Of a stretch of 37,070 nucleotides of DNA, positions 14,671-22,490 are shown in pieces. The notes under the pieces were generated by a model. That model was not told the DNA's origin, did not search any database, and saw only the letters and a list, made by a program, of their open reading frames with translations. The first letter of the stretch is position 1. Every line of letters begins with the position of its first letter. Source of the stretch: a bacterium (GTDB lineage Bacteria; Patescibacteriota; Patescibacteriia; 2-12-FULL-60-25); assembly GCA_021806685.1 (NCBI GenBank), contig JAJZQU010000004.1:1-37070 (forward strand), written 5' to 3'. The translations under genes and the position numbers were made by a program.

Positions 14671-15264
14671 ATGACCCCAAAACTCCCTCTCCCCTTCTCC
14701 GGGGCGCAAGGCAACATCAGTGAAAAAACCCTGGCCATCCATCACGATAAGCTTTATGTCGGTTATGTCGATAAAAAGGATGAGATCTCAGAAAAACTCA
14801 AGGCTTTATCGCATGGCGGCGATGTCTCGGCGGCCAACCAAAGCTATTCCGAATTGCGTGCCCTCAAAGACGGGGAGACATTTGCTGTTAATGGGACTTA
14901 CCTGCACGAATGGTATTTCGAAAACCTGGGTGGCGACGGCAAACCCATGGACAAGATCGCCTCTGCCTTGGCAGATAAGTACGGCTCCATGGAAAACTTC
15001 CTCAAATACTTTGCTGCTTGCGGCATGGCAGCCCGCGGCTGGGTGGTGTTGGCCTGGGATACGCATGACAAAGCCTTAAAGATTTATAATGGCGACGCAC
15101 ACAACCAAGGTGGCGTCTGGGGCGCCATCCCATTGTTGGTCTTGGATGTTTATGAACATGCTTACTTTATTGATTTTGGCTCAGACCGCAAGACTTATAT
15201 CCAAGAATTTATCAACCACATAAACTGGTCCGTAGTCGAACAACGTTACCTGGCCGCAATCTAA
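14671..15264 (+). CDS. Superoxide dismutase, Fe/Mn family
   Basis: About 197 aa. The metal ligands can be aligned: His in TLAIHHDK (about residue 22), His in TYLHEWYF, and Asp and His in LDVYEHAYFIDF. GWVVLAWD and the RKTYIQEFINHINW ending are typical. It dismutates superoxide to O2 and H2O2, which the flanking peroxiredoxins can remove. The second-shell pair normally GKHH is DKLY here, so the gateway His is replaced by Leu; an atypical subfamily. I prefer ATG 14671 (MTPKLPLPF aligns with family N-termini); ATG 14659 lies inside the repeat's end. AhpC follows 4 nt after the stop. Confidence 0.92.
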   Translation: MTPKLPLPFSGAQGNISEKTLAIHHDKLYVGYVDKKDEISEKLKALSHGGDVSAANQSYSELRALKDGETFAVNGTYLHEWYFENLGGDGKPMDKIASALADKYGSMENFLKYFAACGMAARGWVVLAWDTHDKALKIYNGDAHNQGGVWGAIPLLVLDVYEHAYFIDFGSDRKTYIQEFINHINWSVVEQRYLAAI

Positions 15265-15268
15265 AAAT

Positions 15269-15793
15269 ATGTTAAACCTCAACCACGCGGCTCCGCCCTT
15301 TAGCGGAATTACCGCCTACCAAAAAGGAGAATTCAAAAAAATCAGTTTATCTGATTATAAAGGGCAATGGCTAATCCTCTTCTTCTATCCAAGAGACTTT
15401 ACCTTTGTTTGCCCAACTGAAATCAAGGCCTTCTCCGCACAGGAGCCTGAGTTCAAAAAGTTCAATGCTTCAATCCTGGCAGCTTCAACCGATTCCGAGT
15501 GGAGCCACAAGGCTTGGTTTGAACGCGATTTGCCCGAGGTAAACTTCCCAATCCTGGCCGACACCTCGCATAGCCTATCAAAGGCTTACGACGTTTTTAA
15601 CGAAGAAGATGGTTCAGCTAACCGTGGACTATTTATTGTCGACCCTGACCAAATGGTCCGCTATGCGCTAATCAGCGCCGGGTCAGTCGGCCGTTCGGTT
15701 ATGGAGACGCTGCGCGTACTAGAAGCCCTGCAGACTGGCGAGCTTTGCCCGGCTGAATGGAAAATAGGCGAAAAAACGTTAGGCAAAGCCTAA
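15269..15793 (+). CDS. ahpC: Alkyl hydroperoxide reductase AhpC, typical 2-Cys peroxiredoxin
   Basis: 174 aa. Peroxidatic Cys in FYPRDFTFVCPTEIKAF (about 50), resolving Cys in TGELCPAEW (about 160), the classic 2-Cys decamer type with GRSVMETLRVLEALQ before the C-terminal arm. It reduces hydroperoxides; no AhpF is visible, so the reductant is probably thioredoxin or a disulfide reductase elsewhere. Start is 4 nt after the sod stop, so the genes are co-transcribed, and a strong hairpin terminator follows. Confidence 0.95.
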   Translation: MLNLNHAAPPFSGITAYQKGEFKKISLSDYKGQWLILFFYPRDFTFVCPTEIKAFSAQEPEFKKFNASILAASTDSEWSHKAWFERDLPEVNFPILADTSHSLSKAYDVFNEEDGSANRGLFIVDPDQMVRYALISAGSVGRSVMETLRVLEALQTGELCPAEWKIGEKTLGKA

Positions 15794-15803
15794 ACCTTTA
15801 ATC

Positions 15804-15833
15804 AAAAACCCCGACGTGATGTCGGGGTTTTTT
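15804..15833 (+). terminator. Bidirectional terminator between ahpC and surface protein gene
   Basis: AAAAACCCCGAC-GTGAT-GTCGGGGTTTTTT: 7-bp GC stem with A-run on one side and T-run on the other, so it serves ahpC on the plus strand and the minus-strand surface gene as well. Confidence 0.9.
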
Positions 15834-15846
15834 ATTTTCTTGATCC

Positions 15847-18800
15847 TTAAGCCTTACCTAGGTTATCACTGATCGTAGCCTCTAAACTCATGGCAGTGCT
15901 CGCGTTGAAGTCAGCGGCGGAGTCGATGTCAGACCCAAATGAGTAGTTAGAGAAGAAGGCATCAGACATGTCATCAATAAACGTGTTCCAGTTGTCACCA
16001 TAGAGGGCCTTGGCAGCAGCTTCTGTCTTGACCCAGCGTAAGACACCATTAGCATCCACGGCATAGACTTTAGGGTCTGTGGTGAACTTAACCATACGGG
16101 AACCAGGCTTATAGCGGACATTGGAGCCTAAGGGAATACTAGCTAACTGTTCAGCTGTAATGATCCGGACGCCTGAGAAGTCCTTATACCAAGTGAAGTA
16201 TATCTTGGAGTTGGGGAAAGCATGGCGTTTGCCATCAGAACCAATGTAATAGACAGCACTGTCCTCTTGGGTGGCACCGTTGTTGTCATCCGGCAGTTTA
16301 ACCAAGGAATTGACTGGCAAACCCATGGAACTCAGGTTATTCAGGTAAGTTGTGCGGTTAGGATCACTGGTTTCTGATTGGAACTGGGTTGTGACCGGAG
16401 GTAAGCCTCCACCACCACCGCCTGGGGGAGTAACCACGCCGGTTGAGTAGGTTAAAGTGGCTGTCGTGGCACCAGTGTCTGTTGCGTCTTGGTTATCAGT
16501 ATAGGTTTCGGTGCCAATGCCGCTGGCTGAGATTATAACCTCTCCATTGCCAGGCACGATTGTTGTGCCAGTATACAAGCCAACAAGCCCTGAACGGAAG
16601 ATGCCTGTGGCTACACCGGTTTCAGTCAGGGTAACTGTTTCGCTATCCCCTCCACCGGCTGCATTAACTACCAAGGGCACTGTCAGGGTCTCTACTGCCG
16701 CACCATTCATGTTGCGGTTGTTATCCTTGACTTCAAGATAAATGGCACCAGGTGTGGTGTATGAAGTCTGGGTTACGCCACTGGCATTAACGAAGTTCTT
16801 ATAGCTGGCTGCATGCTTTATCTTACCTGTGGTACGGGTGACCAAACCAGCGTTCCCATAGTTGCCTGGGGCATAAAAGATCTTATCGGCTACGGCTAAA
16901 GTACCTGCTGTCAGGAGAAAGTTAGTAGTAGACACATTGCCGGTTAGAGTAGCAACTCCAGCCAACTTATTGACTCCAAAATTATAGAAGCTGGCTTCTG
17001 TGCCAATGGATTGGGCACCACCGCCATTAAACTTCACCCCACCACCAACCGGTGTCAGGGTTCCGGTATCTGTCCAATTGCCACCTACGTTCAGCGTTTC
17101 GCCGTTTAACCTGATCGTTCCGGAACTTGTTATCGAACCAGTTGAAGTGGACTCTGCGCCTAGACCAAGCGTACCCGAATTTGTCAGTGAGGTCATTGTA
17201 ATAGGACCTGAACTTGAGCCTAGAGAACCTGCATTATTTACGGCAGCAAAGGCCAAGGTGCCGGAAGTTGATGTCACTGTAGTGCTGGCACGAATAGTGG
17301 TACCACCTGATACAGTAAAGTTAACAGAACCCGCTGAAAGCGTGCCTCCGACATAGGTGTCGAACACATTGGCAACAGTCACGTCGGCCGTGTTAAAAGT
17401 GGCAGTACCAGCAGATTTCCTATTCTCTAAATTATAGAATGCCATGCCGCGGATTGATTGGTTGGCAGTGCCATAGAAGGTGACTGTACAGGTATTGGCA
17501 TTGAACGTGCCGGGAGCCGGACTGATAAAGTTCGCTACGAGTGCAAACTTGCCAGTGTTACAGTTAATAGTGCCTCCTGAGTTATCCAGTGTCCCTGTAG
17601 TTGTAGCCACGCCAGCACCGACGTTCAGGATGCCACTGTTAGCTAAAGTTGAGCCAAACATCGTGTTGCCATCAACCGATCCGATACTGCCTGAGTTGAT
17701 CACAGCTCCGTTGAAAGTCAACGTGCCAGAAGTGGAAGTGGCTGTACCAGCGATAGTTGAGGCACCGGCGACTGTCAATGATCTAATGTCAGCATTTAGC
17801 GTGCTGGCACTGCCAACAAACAATGTTCCATTAACCATACAGTTCGCGCTCAAGGTTGCATCACCTCCAACAGTCTGAATGTTCAGATTATTGTAAGTAT
17901 AAGAACAATTCACACCTTGAGCTCCGGTTGCTCTGGCGTATTTCACAGTTCCAGACTGAGCGTTAAAAGTGGCACCAGTTGGCCAGATAAAATTTACATT
18001 CGCGGTATTTGCCGCAAGAACAATGGTACCGGAATTTCCATTTATAGTTCCATCACCCGGAAAGGTTATCGTCGAAGTGGCCGTCCCATGTCCGATATTT
18101 AAGACACCAGAGGCATTAGCGAATGACAATGAGGGGAAAAGCATGTTTCCATACGAGCTTCCAATGAATCCTGCATTAGCAATACCTGCAAGACTTAGTG
18201 TTCCCGTGGTCGAAGTGACCGTTGATCCAACAATCGAGACGCCATGCAGTGCCGTCAAAGCTCTGTCGGCTGCGTTAAGCGTGCCAGCACCTTCCATGGT
18301 TAAGGTACCATCGAGGGTTACATCAGCAGTTACTATGGTGACCGTACCAGCAGACTTTCTGAACTCGACATTATAGAATGTGACTCCCCGGATGGATTGA
18401 TTAGCCGTTCCATAAAACCAGGTGGTACCTGCCTGACCATTAAATGTTCCTGCACCTGAGTAGTCAGCAATTAGCGCCAATTTACCTGATTCTTGATTAA
18501 TGGTTCCCGTATTAGTCAAAGAGCCTGTTGAAGTTGCCGTACCCGCACCAAGGCTCAACGTACCGCTGTTATCCAAGGTTGAAGCGAATAGCTCACTGCC
18601 CGAAACCGTTCCGATATTGCCTACATTAGTCACAGCCCCTGTGAAAGTGAGGGTACCGGAAGTCGAGGTGACGGTTGTTAAGGCGCCGATGGCTGTGGTT
18701 AAAGCCACGGATAAAGCATTGCCTTGCATGTCCAGAGTTCCGCCACCCGCAGTTGCTAATGTGCCGTCAATCGTGACAGCAGCTGCAGCTGTAACCGTGC

Positions 18801-19239
18801 CTGAGGCTTTGGTGACAGTGACATTGTTAAAGGTTGTGACACTATTGATGGTTTGGGCTGCAGTGCCAGTAAAATCAATAGTACTGGTACCGGCTGTAAA
18901 AGTTCCAGCCTTAGTCCAATTGCCATTAACACTTAAAGTGCTGCCCCAAGGCTTGAGGGTTCCAGTGATAGTGACTGAACCGGCTGTAGCCGCAGTGTTT
19001 GCCAAAATATAAGTCGTGGTTGCCGCAGGGATCACAACTGGTGATGTGCTGGTTGGTACTCCACCGCAACCCCAGTTGGCAGCAACGTGCCAGCTGTTAG
19101 TTGGTTCTGTACTGGCAAAAGTACAAGTACCGGCAGAAGCTGAATGGCCTTGTATTAACCCATAGGCTAATACGACAAAGCAGCCTATCAGTATCTTGCT
19201 AGATATACTGACAAGCCTGTTATTGAAAAGAAGGTTCAT
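15847..19239 (-). CDS. Large exported repeat protein, surface/adhesin-like (paralog 1)
   Basis: 1130 aa from MNLLFNNR, the start shared with its paralog; the track's 19290 start lies in the promoter and leader. Signal peptide about 1-36 with cleavage near SASA-G. Residues ~40-850 are Thr/Ser/Gly/Asn repeats of about 95-110 aa built on TSTSGTLTFxGAV, LxNSGTLNxGxG, GTANQSIRG and YNxExRKSAGTxT, consistent with a beta-helix. Then comes an Ig-like module (GDSETVTLTETGVATG), a Gly-rich hinge and a C-terminal domain of ~130 aa (SAVYYIGSDGKRHAFPNSK, KFTTDPKVYAVDANGVLRWV, DDMSDAFFSNY) that I recall from CPR surface proteins. No LPxTG or TM anchor. Probably a cell-surface or secreted adhesin. Confidence 0.85.
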   Translation of the reverse strand: MNLLFNNRLVSISSKILIGCFVVLAYGLIQGHSASAGTCTFASTEPTNSWHVAANWGCGGVPTSTSPVVIPAATTTYILANTAATAGSVTITGTLKPWGSTLSVNGNWTKAGTFTAGTSTIDFTGTAAQTINSVTTFNNVTVTKASGTVTAAAAVTIDGTLATAGGGTLDMQGNALSVALTTAIGALTTVTSTSGTLTFTGAVTNVGNIGTVSGSELFASTLDNSGTLSLGAGTATSTGSLTNTGTINQESGKLALIADYSGAGTFNGQAGTTWFYGTANQSIRGVTFYNVEFRKSAGTVTIVTADVTLDGTLTMEGAGTLNAADRALTALHGVSIVGSTVTSTTGTLSLAGIANAGFIGSSYGNMLFPSLSFANASGVLNIGHGTATSTITFPGDGTINGNSGTIVLAANTANVNFIWPTGATFNAQSGTVKYARATGAQGVNCSYTYNNLNIQTVGGDATLSANCMVNGTLFVGSASTLNADIRSLTVAGASTIAGTATSTSGTLTFNGAVINSGSIGSVDGNTMFGSTLANSGILNVGAGVATTTGTLDNSGGTINCNTGKFALVANFISPAPGTFNANTCTVTFYGTANQSIRGMAFYNLENRKSAGTATFNTADVTVANVFDTYVGGTLSAGSVNFTVSGGTTIRASTTVTSTSGTLAFAAVNNAGSLGSSSGPITMTSLTNSGTLGLGAESTSTGSITSSGTIRLNGETLNVGGNWTDTGTLTPVGGGVKFNGGGAQSIGTEASFYNFGVNKLAGVATLTGNVSTTNFLLTAGTLAVADKIFYAPGNYGNAGLVTRTTGKIKHAASYKNFVNASGVTQTSYTTPGAIYLEVKDNNRNMNGAAVETLTVPLVVNAAGGGDSETVTLTETGVATGIFRSGLVGLYTGTTIVPGNGEVIISASGIGTETYTDNQDATDTGATTATLTYSTGVVTPPGGGGGGLPPVTTQFQSETSDPNRTTYLNNLSSMGLPVNSLVKLPDDNNGATQEDSAVYYIGSDGKRHAFPNSKIYFTWYKDFSGVRIITAEQLASIPLGSNVRYKPGSRMVKFTTDPKVYAVDANGVLRWVKTEAAAKALYGDNWNTFIDDMSDAFFSNYSFGSDIDSAADFNASTAMSLEATISDNLGKA

Positions 19240-19278
19240 AAATATATAAAAGAATAAATTCTTTTGATTTATGCACAT

Positions 19279-19287
19279 AGTATACCA
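19279..19287 (-). promoter_or_regulatory. Extended -10 promoter of surface gene paralog 1
   Basis: Minus strand TGG-TATACT, 39 bp before ATG 19239. No good -35 at 17 bp, as expected for an extended -10. Confidence 0.5.
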
Positions 19288-19293
19288 CATACT

Positions 19294-19325
19294 AAAAGAG
19301 ACGCCCAGATGGGCGTCTCTTTTTA
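19294..19325 (-). terminator. Terminator between the surface paralogs
   Basis: AAAAGAGACGCCC-AGAT-GGGCGTCTCTTTTT: a 13-bp near-perfect stem with T-run on each strand. It ends paralog 2 just upstream of the paralog 1 promoter, so the two are separate transcription units. Confidence 0.85.
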
Positions 19326-19336
19326 CTTATAATCAC

Positions 19337-21805
19337 CTAGAAGTCTTCACTGATATTCTGTTCACTGGCCATGACTTTGCTCACATCAAAGTCTGCTGAT
19401 GAGTTGATATCAGCCCCAAAGGAGTAGCTGCCAAAGAAAGCATCTGACATGTCGTCAATCTTAGTGTTCCAATCAGCACCATATAATGCTTTGGCTACAT
19501 CTTCACTCTTTATGAAGCGCAGTGTGCCCTTAAGATCAATGGCAAATACCCTAATATCTGTAGTAAATTTGATCATCTTAGAACCTGGCTTATAGCGAAC
19601 ATTAGCGCCCAGTGGGATACTGGCCAATTGGCTGGAAGTTATGACTTTAACTTTGTCGAAATTGCTATACCATGTGAAATATACCTTTGAATTGGGGAAG
19701 GCATGGCGCTTGCCATCACTACTGATGTAGTAAACAGCACTATCCTCTTGGGTGGATATGTTTCCATCATCAGGTAATTTGACCAAGGTGTTGATATCTA
19801 AACCCATGGAACTCAGGTTAGCCAGATTGGCTGAGCGATTTGGGTCGCTGGTTCCTGTTTCATAATGGGTTACAACCGGAGGCAAACCCCCACCGCCACC
19901 TCCACCACCCCGAGGGGCAGCAGCGCCGGTTGAGTAGGTCAAAGTGGCTGTCGTGGCGCCAGTATCTGCCGGATCTTGGTTATCAGTATAGGTTTCTGTG
20001 CCAATGCCGCTGGCTGAGATTACAACTTCCCCATTGCCTGGCACGATTGATGTGCCTGTGTACAAGCCAATAAGTCCAGAACGGAAGACGCCTGTGGCTA
20101 CACCGGTTTCTGTTAAGGTGACTGTTTCGCTGTCACCGCCACCGGCTGCATTAACTACCAATGGAATGGTCAAAGTTTCCGCCAGGGCACCGTTCATGTT
20201 GCGGTTATCATCTTTAACCTCAAGGTAGATGGCGCCAGGTGTGGTGTATGAAGTTTGGGTTACGCCGCTCGCATTAACGAAGTTCTTATAGCTGGCTGCA
20301 TGCTTAATACTGCCTGTGGTGCGGGTGACCAGGCCGTGATTAATATAAGTACCTTGAGCACTGAATATTTTGTTAACTACGGCCAAGGTGCCTGCTGACA
20401 AGGTAAAATTAGTAGTGGTTGCATGACCGTCTAAAGTGGCCGTGCCTGCTGATTTATTAATAACTAAGTTGTTATATATATACTCTCCCCTAACGTCCTG
20501 AGGGGTTGCTCCTACATAGCGCACGGTTCCTGAACCGCGGTTAAAAGTACCGCCCGTGGGCCACGAATCAGTTATAACCAAAGTGCCGCTATTGCCGTTA
20601 ATAATACCAGGAATGGAAAAAATGCTCATGGTAGTCGTAACCGTGCCTGAACCAACATTCAAGGTGCCATTATTTATCAAGTCCGCCTCGAATACAATAT
20701 CGCCTGACGATGAGCCGACATTCCCGGAGTTACCAACTGCGCTAAAAAAGTCCAATAGGCCTGTTGTTGAGGTCACGGTGCCCCCTGGAATGATGGTCGT
20801 ATTATTTAAGACCAATAAATTGGCGGCCCCTGCCGAAAGAGTGCCCCCAGCTACAAATAACGTGCCACCAAATAACGCGTTGGCACCCGTTAACGTGGCC
20901 GTACCACCGGTTTTGAAGACCTCAACATTATTATATTCATACCCCCTTATACTCTGGTCAGCTCCACCACCCAATCTGACTGTACCTGTCCCTGAATTAA
21001 ATGTGCCCGGCGCTGGGCTGACAAAATTAGCTAGTAATATAAGCGTACCCGTATCACCATTGATGGTACCACCGGAGTTATCCAGCGTGCCGGTGGATGT
21101 AGCCACACCTGAACCGATATTTAGGGTACCGCTGTTAGCCAGAGTTGAACCAAACATTTTGCCGCCATCAACCGAGCCGATGGCGCCAGAGTTGGTTACG
21201 GCTCCAGTGAAAGTTAAGGTGCCGGAAGTCGAGGTTACAGTTGTTAGGGCACCAATGGCTGTGGTTAAAGCTACGGATAAAGCATTACCTTGCATGTCCA
21301 GAGTTCCGCCACCCGTAGTTGCCAACGTACCGTTAATCGTGACAGCAGCTGCGGCCGTAACCGTACCCGATGCTTTGGTGACAGTGACATTGTTAAAGGT
21401 CGTAACGCTGTTAATGGTTTGCGCTGCAGTGCCCGTAAAATCGACGGTACTGGTACCGGCTGTAAAAGTTCCGGTTCTTGTCCAATTGCCGTTAATGCTC
21501 AAAGTACTGCCCCAGGGCTTGAGAGTTCCAGTGATGGTGACTGAACCTGCTGTGGCCGCAGCATCCGCCAAAATATATGTTGTGGTTGCCGCAGGAATCA
21601 CTACTGGCGAGGTGCTGGTCGGGACTCCACCGCAACCCCAGTTAGCAGCGATCTTCCAGTTATTAGTCGGCTCTGTACTGGCAAAAGTACAAGTACCGGC
21701 ATAAGCCGAATGGCTCTGTATTAACCCATAGGCTAATACGATAAAGCAGCCTACCAGTATCTTGCTCGCTATACTGAAAGACCGATTATTGAAAAGTAAA
21801 TTCAT
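19337..21805 (-). CDS. Large exported repeat protein, surface/adhesin-like (paralog 2)
   Basis: 822 aa, same architecture as paralog 1 with fewer central repeats. Signal peptide MNLLFNNRSFSIASKILVGC..., then ~270 residues nearly identical to paralog 1, a divergent shorter repeat region (LVITDSWPTGGTFNRGSG, ATPQDVRGEYIYNNLV), a nearly identical Ig-like module (GDSETVTLTETGVATGVF) with Gly8 hinge, and a C-terminal domain about 70% identical by eye (SAVYYISSDGKRHAFPNSK). Long antisense ORFs here are artefacts of GT-rich repeats. Tandem duplication with loss or gain of repeat units is the likely origin. Surface-exposed; anchoring mechanism not visible. Confidence 0.85.
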   Translation of the reverse strand: MNLLFNNRSFSIASKILVGCFIVLAYGLIQSHSAYAGTCTFASTEPTNNWKIAANWGCGGVPTSTSPVVIPAATTTYILADAAATAGSVTITGTLKPWGSTLSINGNWTRTGTFTAGTSTVDFTGTAAQTINSVTTFNNVTVTKASGTVTAAAAVTINGTLATTGGGTLDMQGNALSVALTTAIGALTTVTSTSGTLTFTGAVTNSGAIGSVDGGKMFGSTLANSGTLNIGSGVATSTGTLDNSGGTINGDTGTLILLANFVSPAPGTFNSGTGTVRLGGGADQSIRGYEYNNVEVFKTGGTATLTGANALFGGTLFVAGGTLSAGAANLLVLNNTTIIPGGTVTSTTGLLDFFSAVGNSGNVGSSSGDIVFEADLINNGTLNVGSGTVTTTMSIFSIPGIINGNSGTLVITDSWPTGGTFNRGSGTVRYVGATPQDVRGEYIYNNLVINKSAGTATLDGHATTTNFTLSAGTLAVVNKIFSAQGTYINHGLVTRTTGSIKHAASYKNFVNASGVTQTSYTTPGAIYLEVKDDNRNMNGALAETLTIPLVVNAAGGGDSETVTLTETGVATGVFRSGLIGLYTGTSIVPGNGEVVISASGIGTETYTDNQDPADTGATTATLTYSTGAAAPRGGGGGGGGLPPVVTHYETGTSDPNRSANLANLSSMGLDINTLVKLPDDGNISTQEDSAVYYISSDGKRHAFPNSKVYFTWYSNFDKVKVITSSQLASIPLGANVRYKPGSKMIKFTTDIRVFAIDLKGTLRFIKSEDVAKALYGADWNTKIDDMSDAFFGSYSFGADINSSADFDVSKVMASEQNISEDF

Positions 21806-21848
21806 AAGTACGTACGTATAAAAAGATAATTTTTTGAATTATGCCTGT

Positions 21849-21857
21849 AAGATACCA
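21849..21857 (-). promoter_or_regulatory. Extended -10 promoter of surface gene paralog 2
   Basis: Minus strand TGG-TATCTT, 43 bp before ATG 21805, at a position matching TGG-TATACT of paralog 1. The promoter may have been duplicated with the gene. Confidence 0.45.
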
Positions 21858-21913
21858 CAATTTTGATAACCTAGCTCGCTATCTTGTGTATATATTTTTA
21901 AATTTATAACTAA

Positions 21914-21938
21914 ACACGACCCATCCCCATGGGTCGTT
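21914..21938 (-). terminator. Hairpin after the 21956 gene
   Basis: ACGACCCAT-CCCC-ATGGGTCGT, 9-bp stem. The T-run on the minus strand is weak (GTTTAG); on the plus strand TTTT follows. Confidence 0.5.
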
Positions 21939-21955
21939 TTGACGCAAGTCTGATT

Positions 21956-22144
21956 TTAAAAGTGGGCCGCACTTACTCCCAGCATCATGGCGAACAAGGC
22001 TCCAAGACTCAAGGCACCGGCCATGATCACAAAAACGCTGGTCTTATGCTGCACGAAATCCTGCAGCATGCTTTCCGAAATCTTTTTGTGTTTCGGCTTG
22101 GCGCACTTTACGCACTTTGGCATGGGTTTTTTTGCTGTTGGCAT
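21956..22144 (-). CDS. Small membrane protein with CxxC
   Basis: 62 aa. An N-terminal Lys/Pro-rich segment holds KCVKCAK (a single CxxC), followed by an amphipathic stretch and one TM helix (SVFVIMAGALSLGALFAMMLGV). It might be a half zinc-ribbon tether. It is co-directional with and 30 nt downstream of the glutaredoxin gene. The antisense ORF at 21929-22156 is a shadow. Function unknown; a redox partner role is only suggested by the neighbour and the cysteines. Confidence 0.55.
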   Translation of the reverse strand: MPTAKKPMPKCVKCAKPKHKKISESMLQDFVQHKTSVFVIMAGALSLGALFAMMLGVSAAHF

Positions 22145-22173
22145 ATTTTTTGTTAAGTAAGGTTCGTTGGTTA

Positions 22174-22434
22174 TTAGGCTGCTTCTTTGACTTTTTTCTT
22201 AGTGCCCTGTTCCAGGATATCTTGCAATGCCGCCTGGTTCCAACCTACTACGATCTGGCCATTGATTTCTATAACCGGCACTCCCATCTGGCCTGACTTC
22301 TTAACCATTTCATTGGCTGCCGTTGGGTCAGAGGCCACGTCAATCTCAGTAAAGGTAATCCCCTTTTCTTTGAAAAAATCCTTGGCTAATTTACAGTAAG
22401 GGCAAGTCGGCGTCGTATAAATCGTAACATGCAT
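22174..22434 (-). CDS. Glutaredoxin-like thiol-disulfide protein
   Basis: 86 aa from MHVTIYTTP (ATG 22434); the track's earlier start at 22464 overlaps the -10 box. Active site TPTCPYC near residues 9-15, cis-Pro in MGVPVIEINGQIVVGW, short thioredoxin fold of the NrdH/YruB type, then a Lys-rich tail (KKKVKEAA). It reduces disulfides, possibly for ribonucleotide reductase or the peroxiredoxins at 14-16 kb. It is followed by a small CxxC membrane protein and preceded by pepA with its own promoter. Confidence 0.9.
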   Translation of the reverse strand: MHVTIYTTPTCPYCKLAKDFFKEKGITFTEIDVASDPTAANEMVKKSGQMGVPVIEINGQIVVGWNQAALQDILEQGTKKKVKEAA

Positions 22435-22452
22435 AAAGAAGGGTGCGCCCAT

Positions 22453-22461
22453 AGTATAGCA
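22453..22461 (-). promoter_or_regulatory. Extended -10 promoter of the glutaredoxin gene
   Basis: Minus strand TGC-TATACT, 18 nt before ATG 22434. This is the reason for rejecting the longer ORF start. Confidence 0.5.
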
Positions 22462-22477
22462 CACCCTCTTGACTCAC

Positions 22478-22486
22478 TTATCCACA
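22478..22486 (+). promoter_or_regulatory. Perfect DnaA-box 9-mer TTATCCACA
   Basis: Second exact copy in the window, in the short gap between pepA and the glutaredoxin promoter, about 20-30 bp upstream of its -10 box. Confidence 0.3.
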
Positions 22487-22490
22487 AAAA

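Noticed and set aside
20556-21704. 382-aa plus-strand ORF (and similar ORFs at 16511, 17000, 17480, 17969, 18500)
   Set aside because: Antisense to the Thr/Ser/Gly/Val repeats of the surface genes, whose reverse complement rarely gives stops. The products are Val/Pro/Leu low-complexity, and no start signals are seen.
15847-21805. CRISPR-like or satellite repeats
   Set aside because: The repetition is at protein level in units of ~100 aa, with degenerate nucleotides and no regular spacers.
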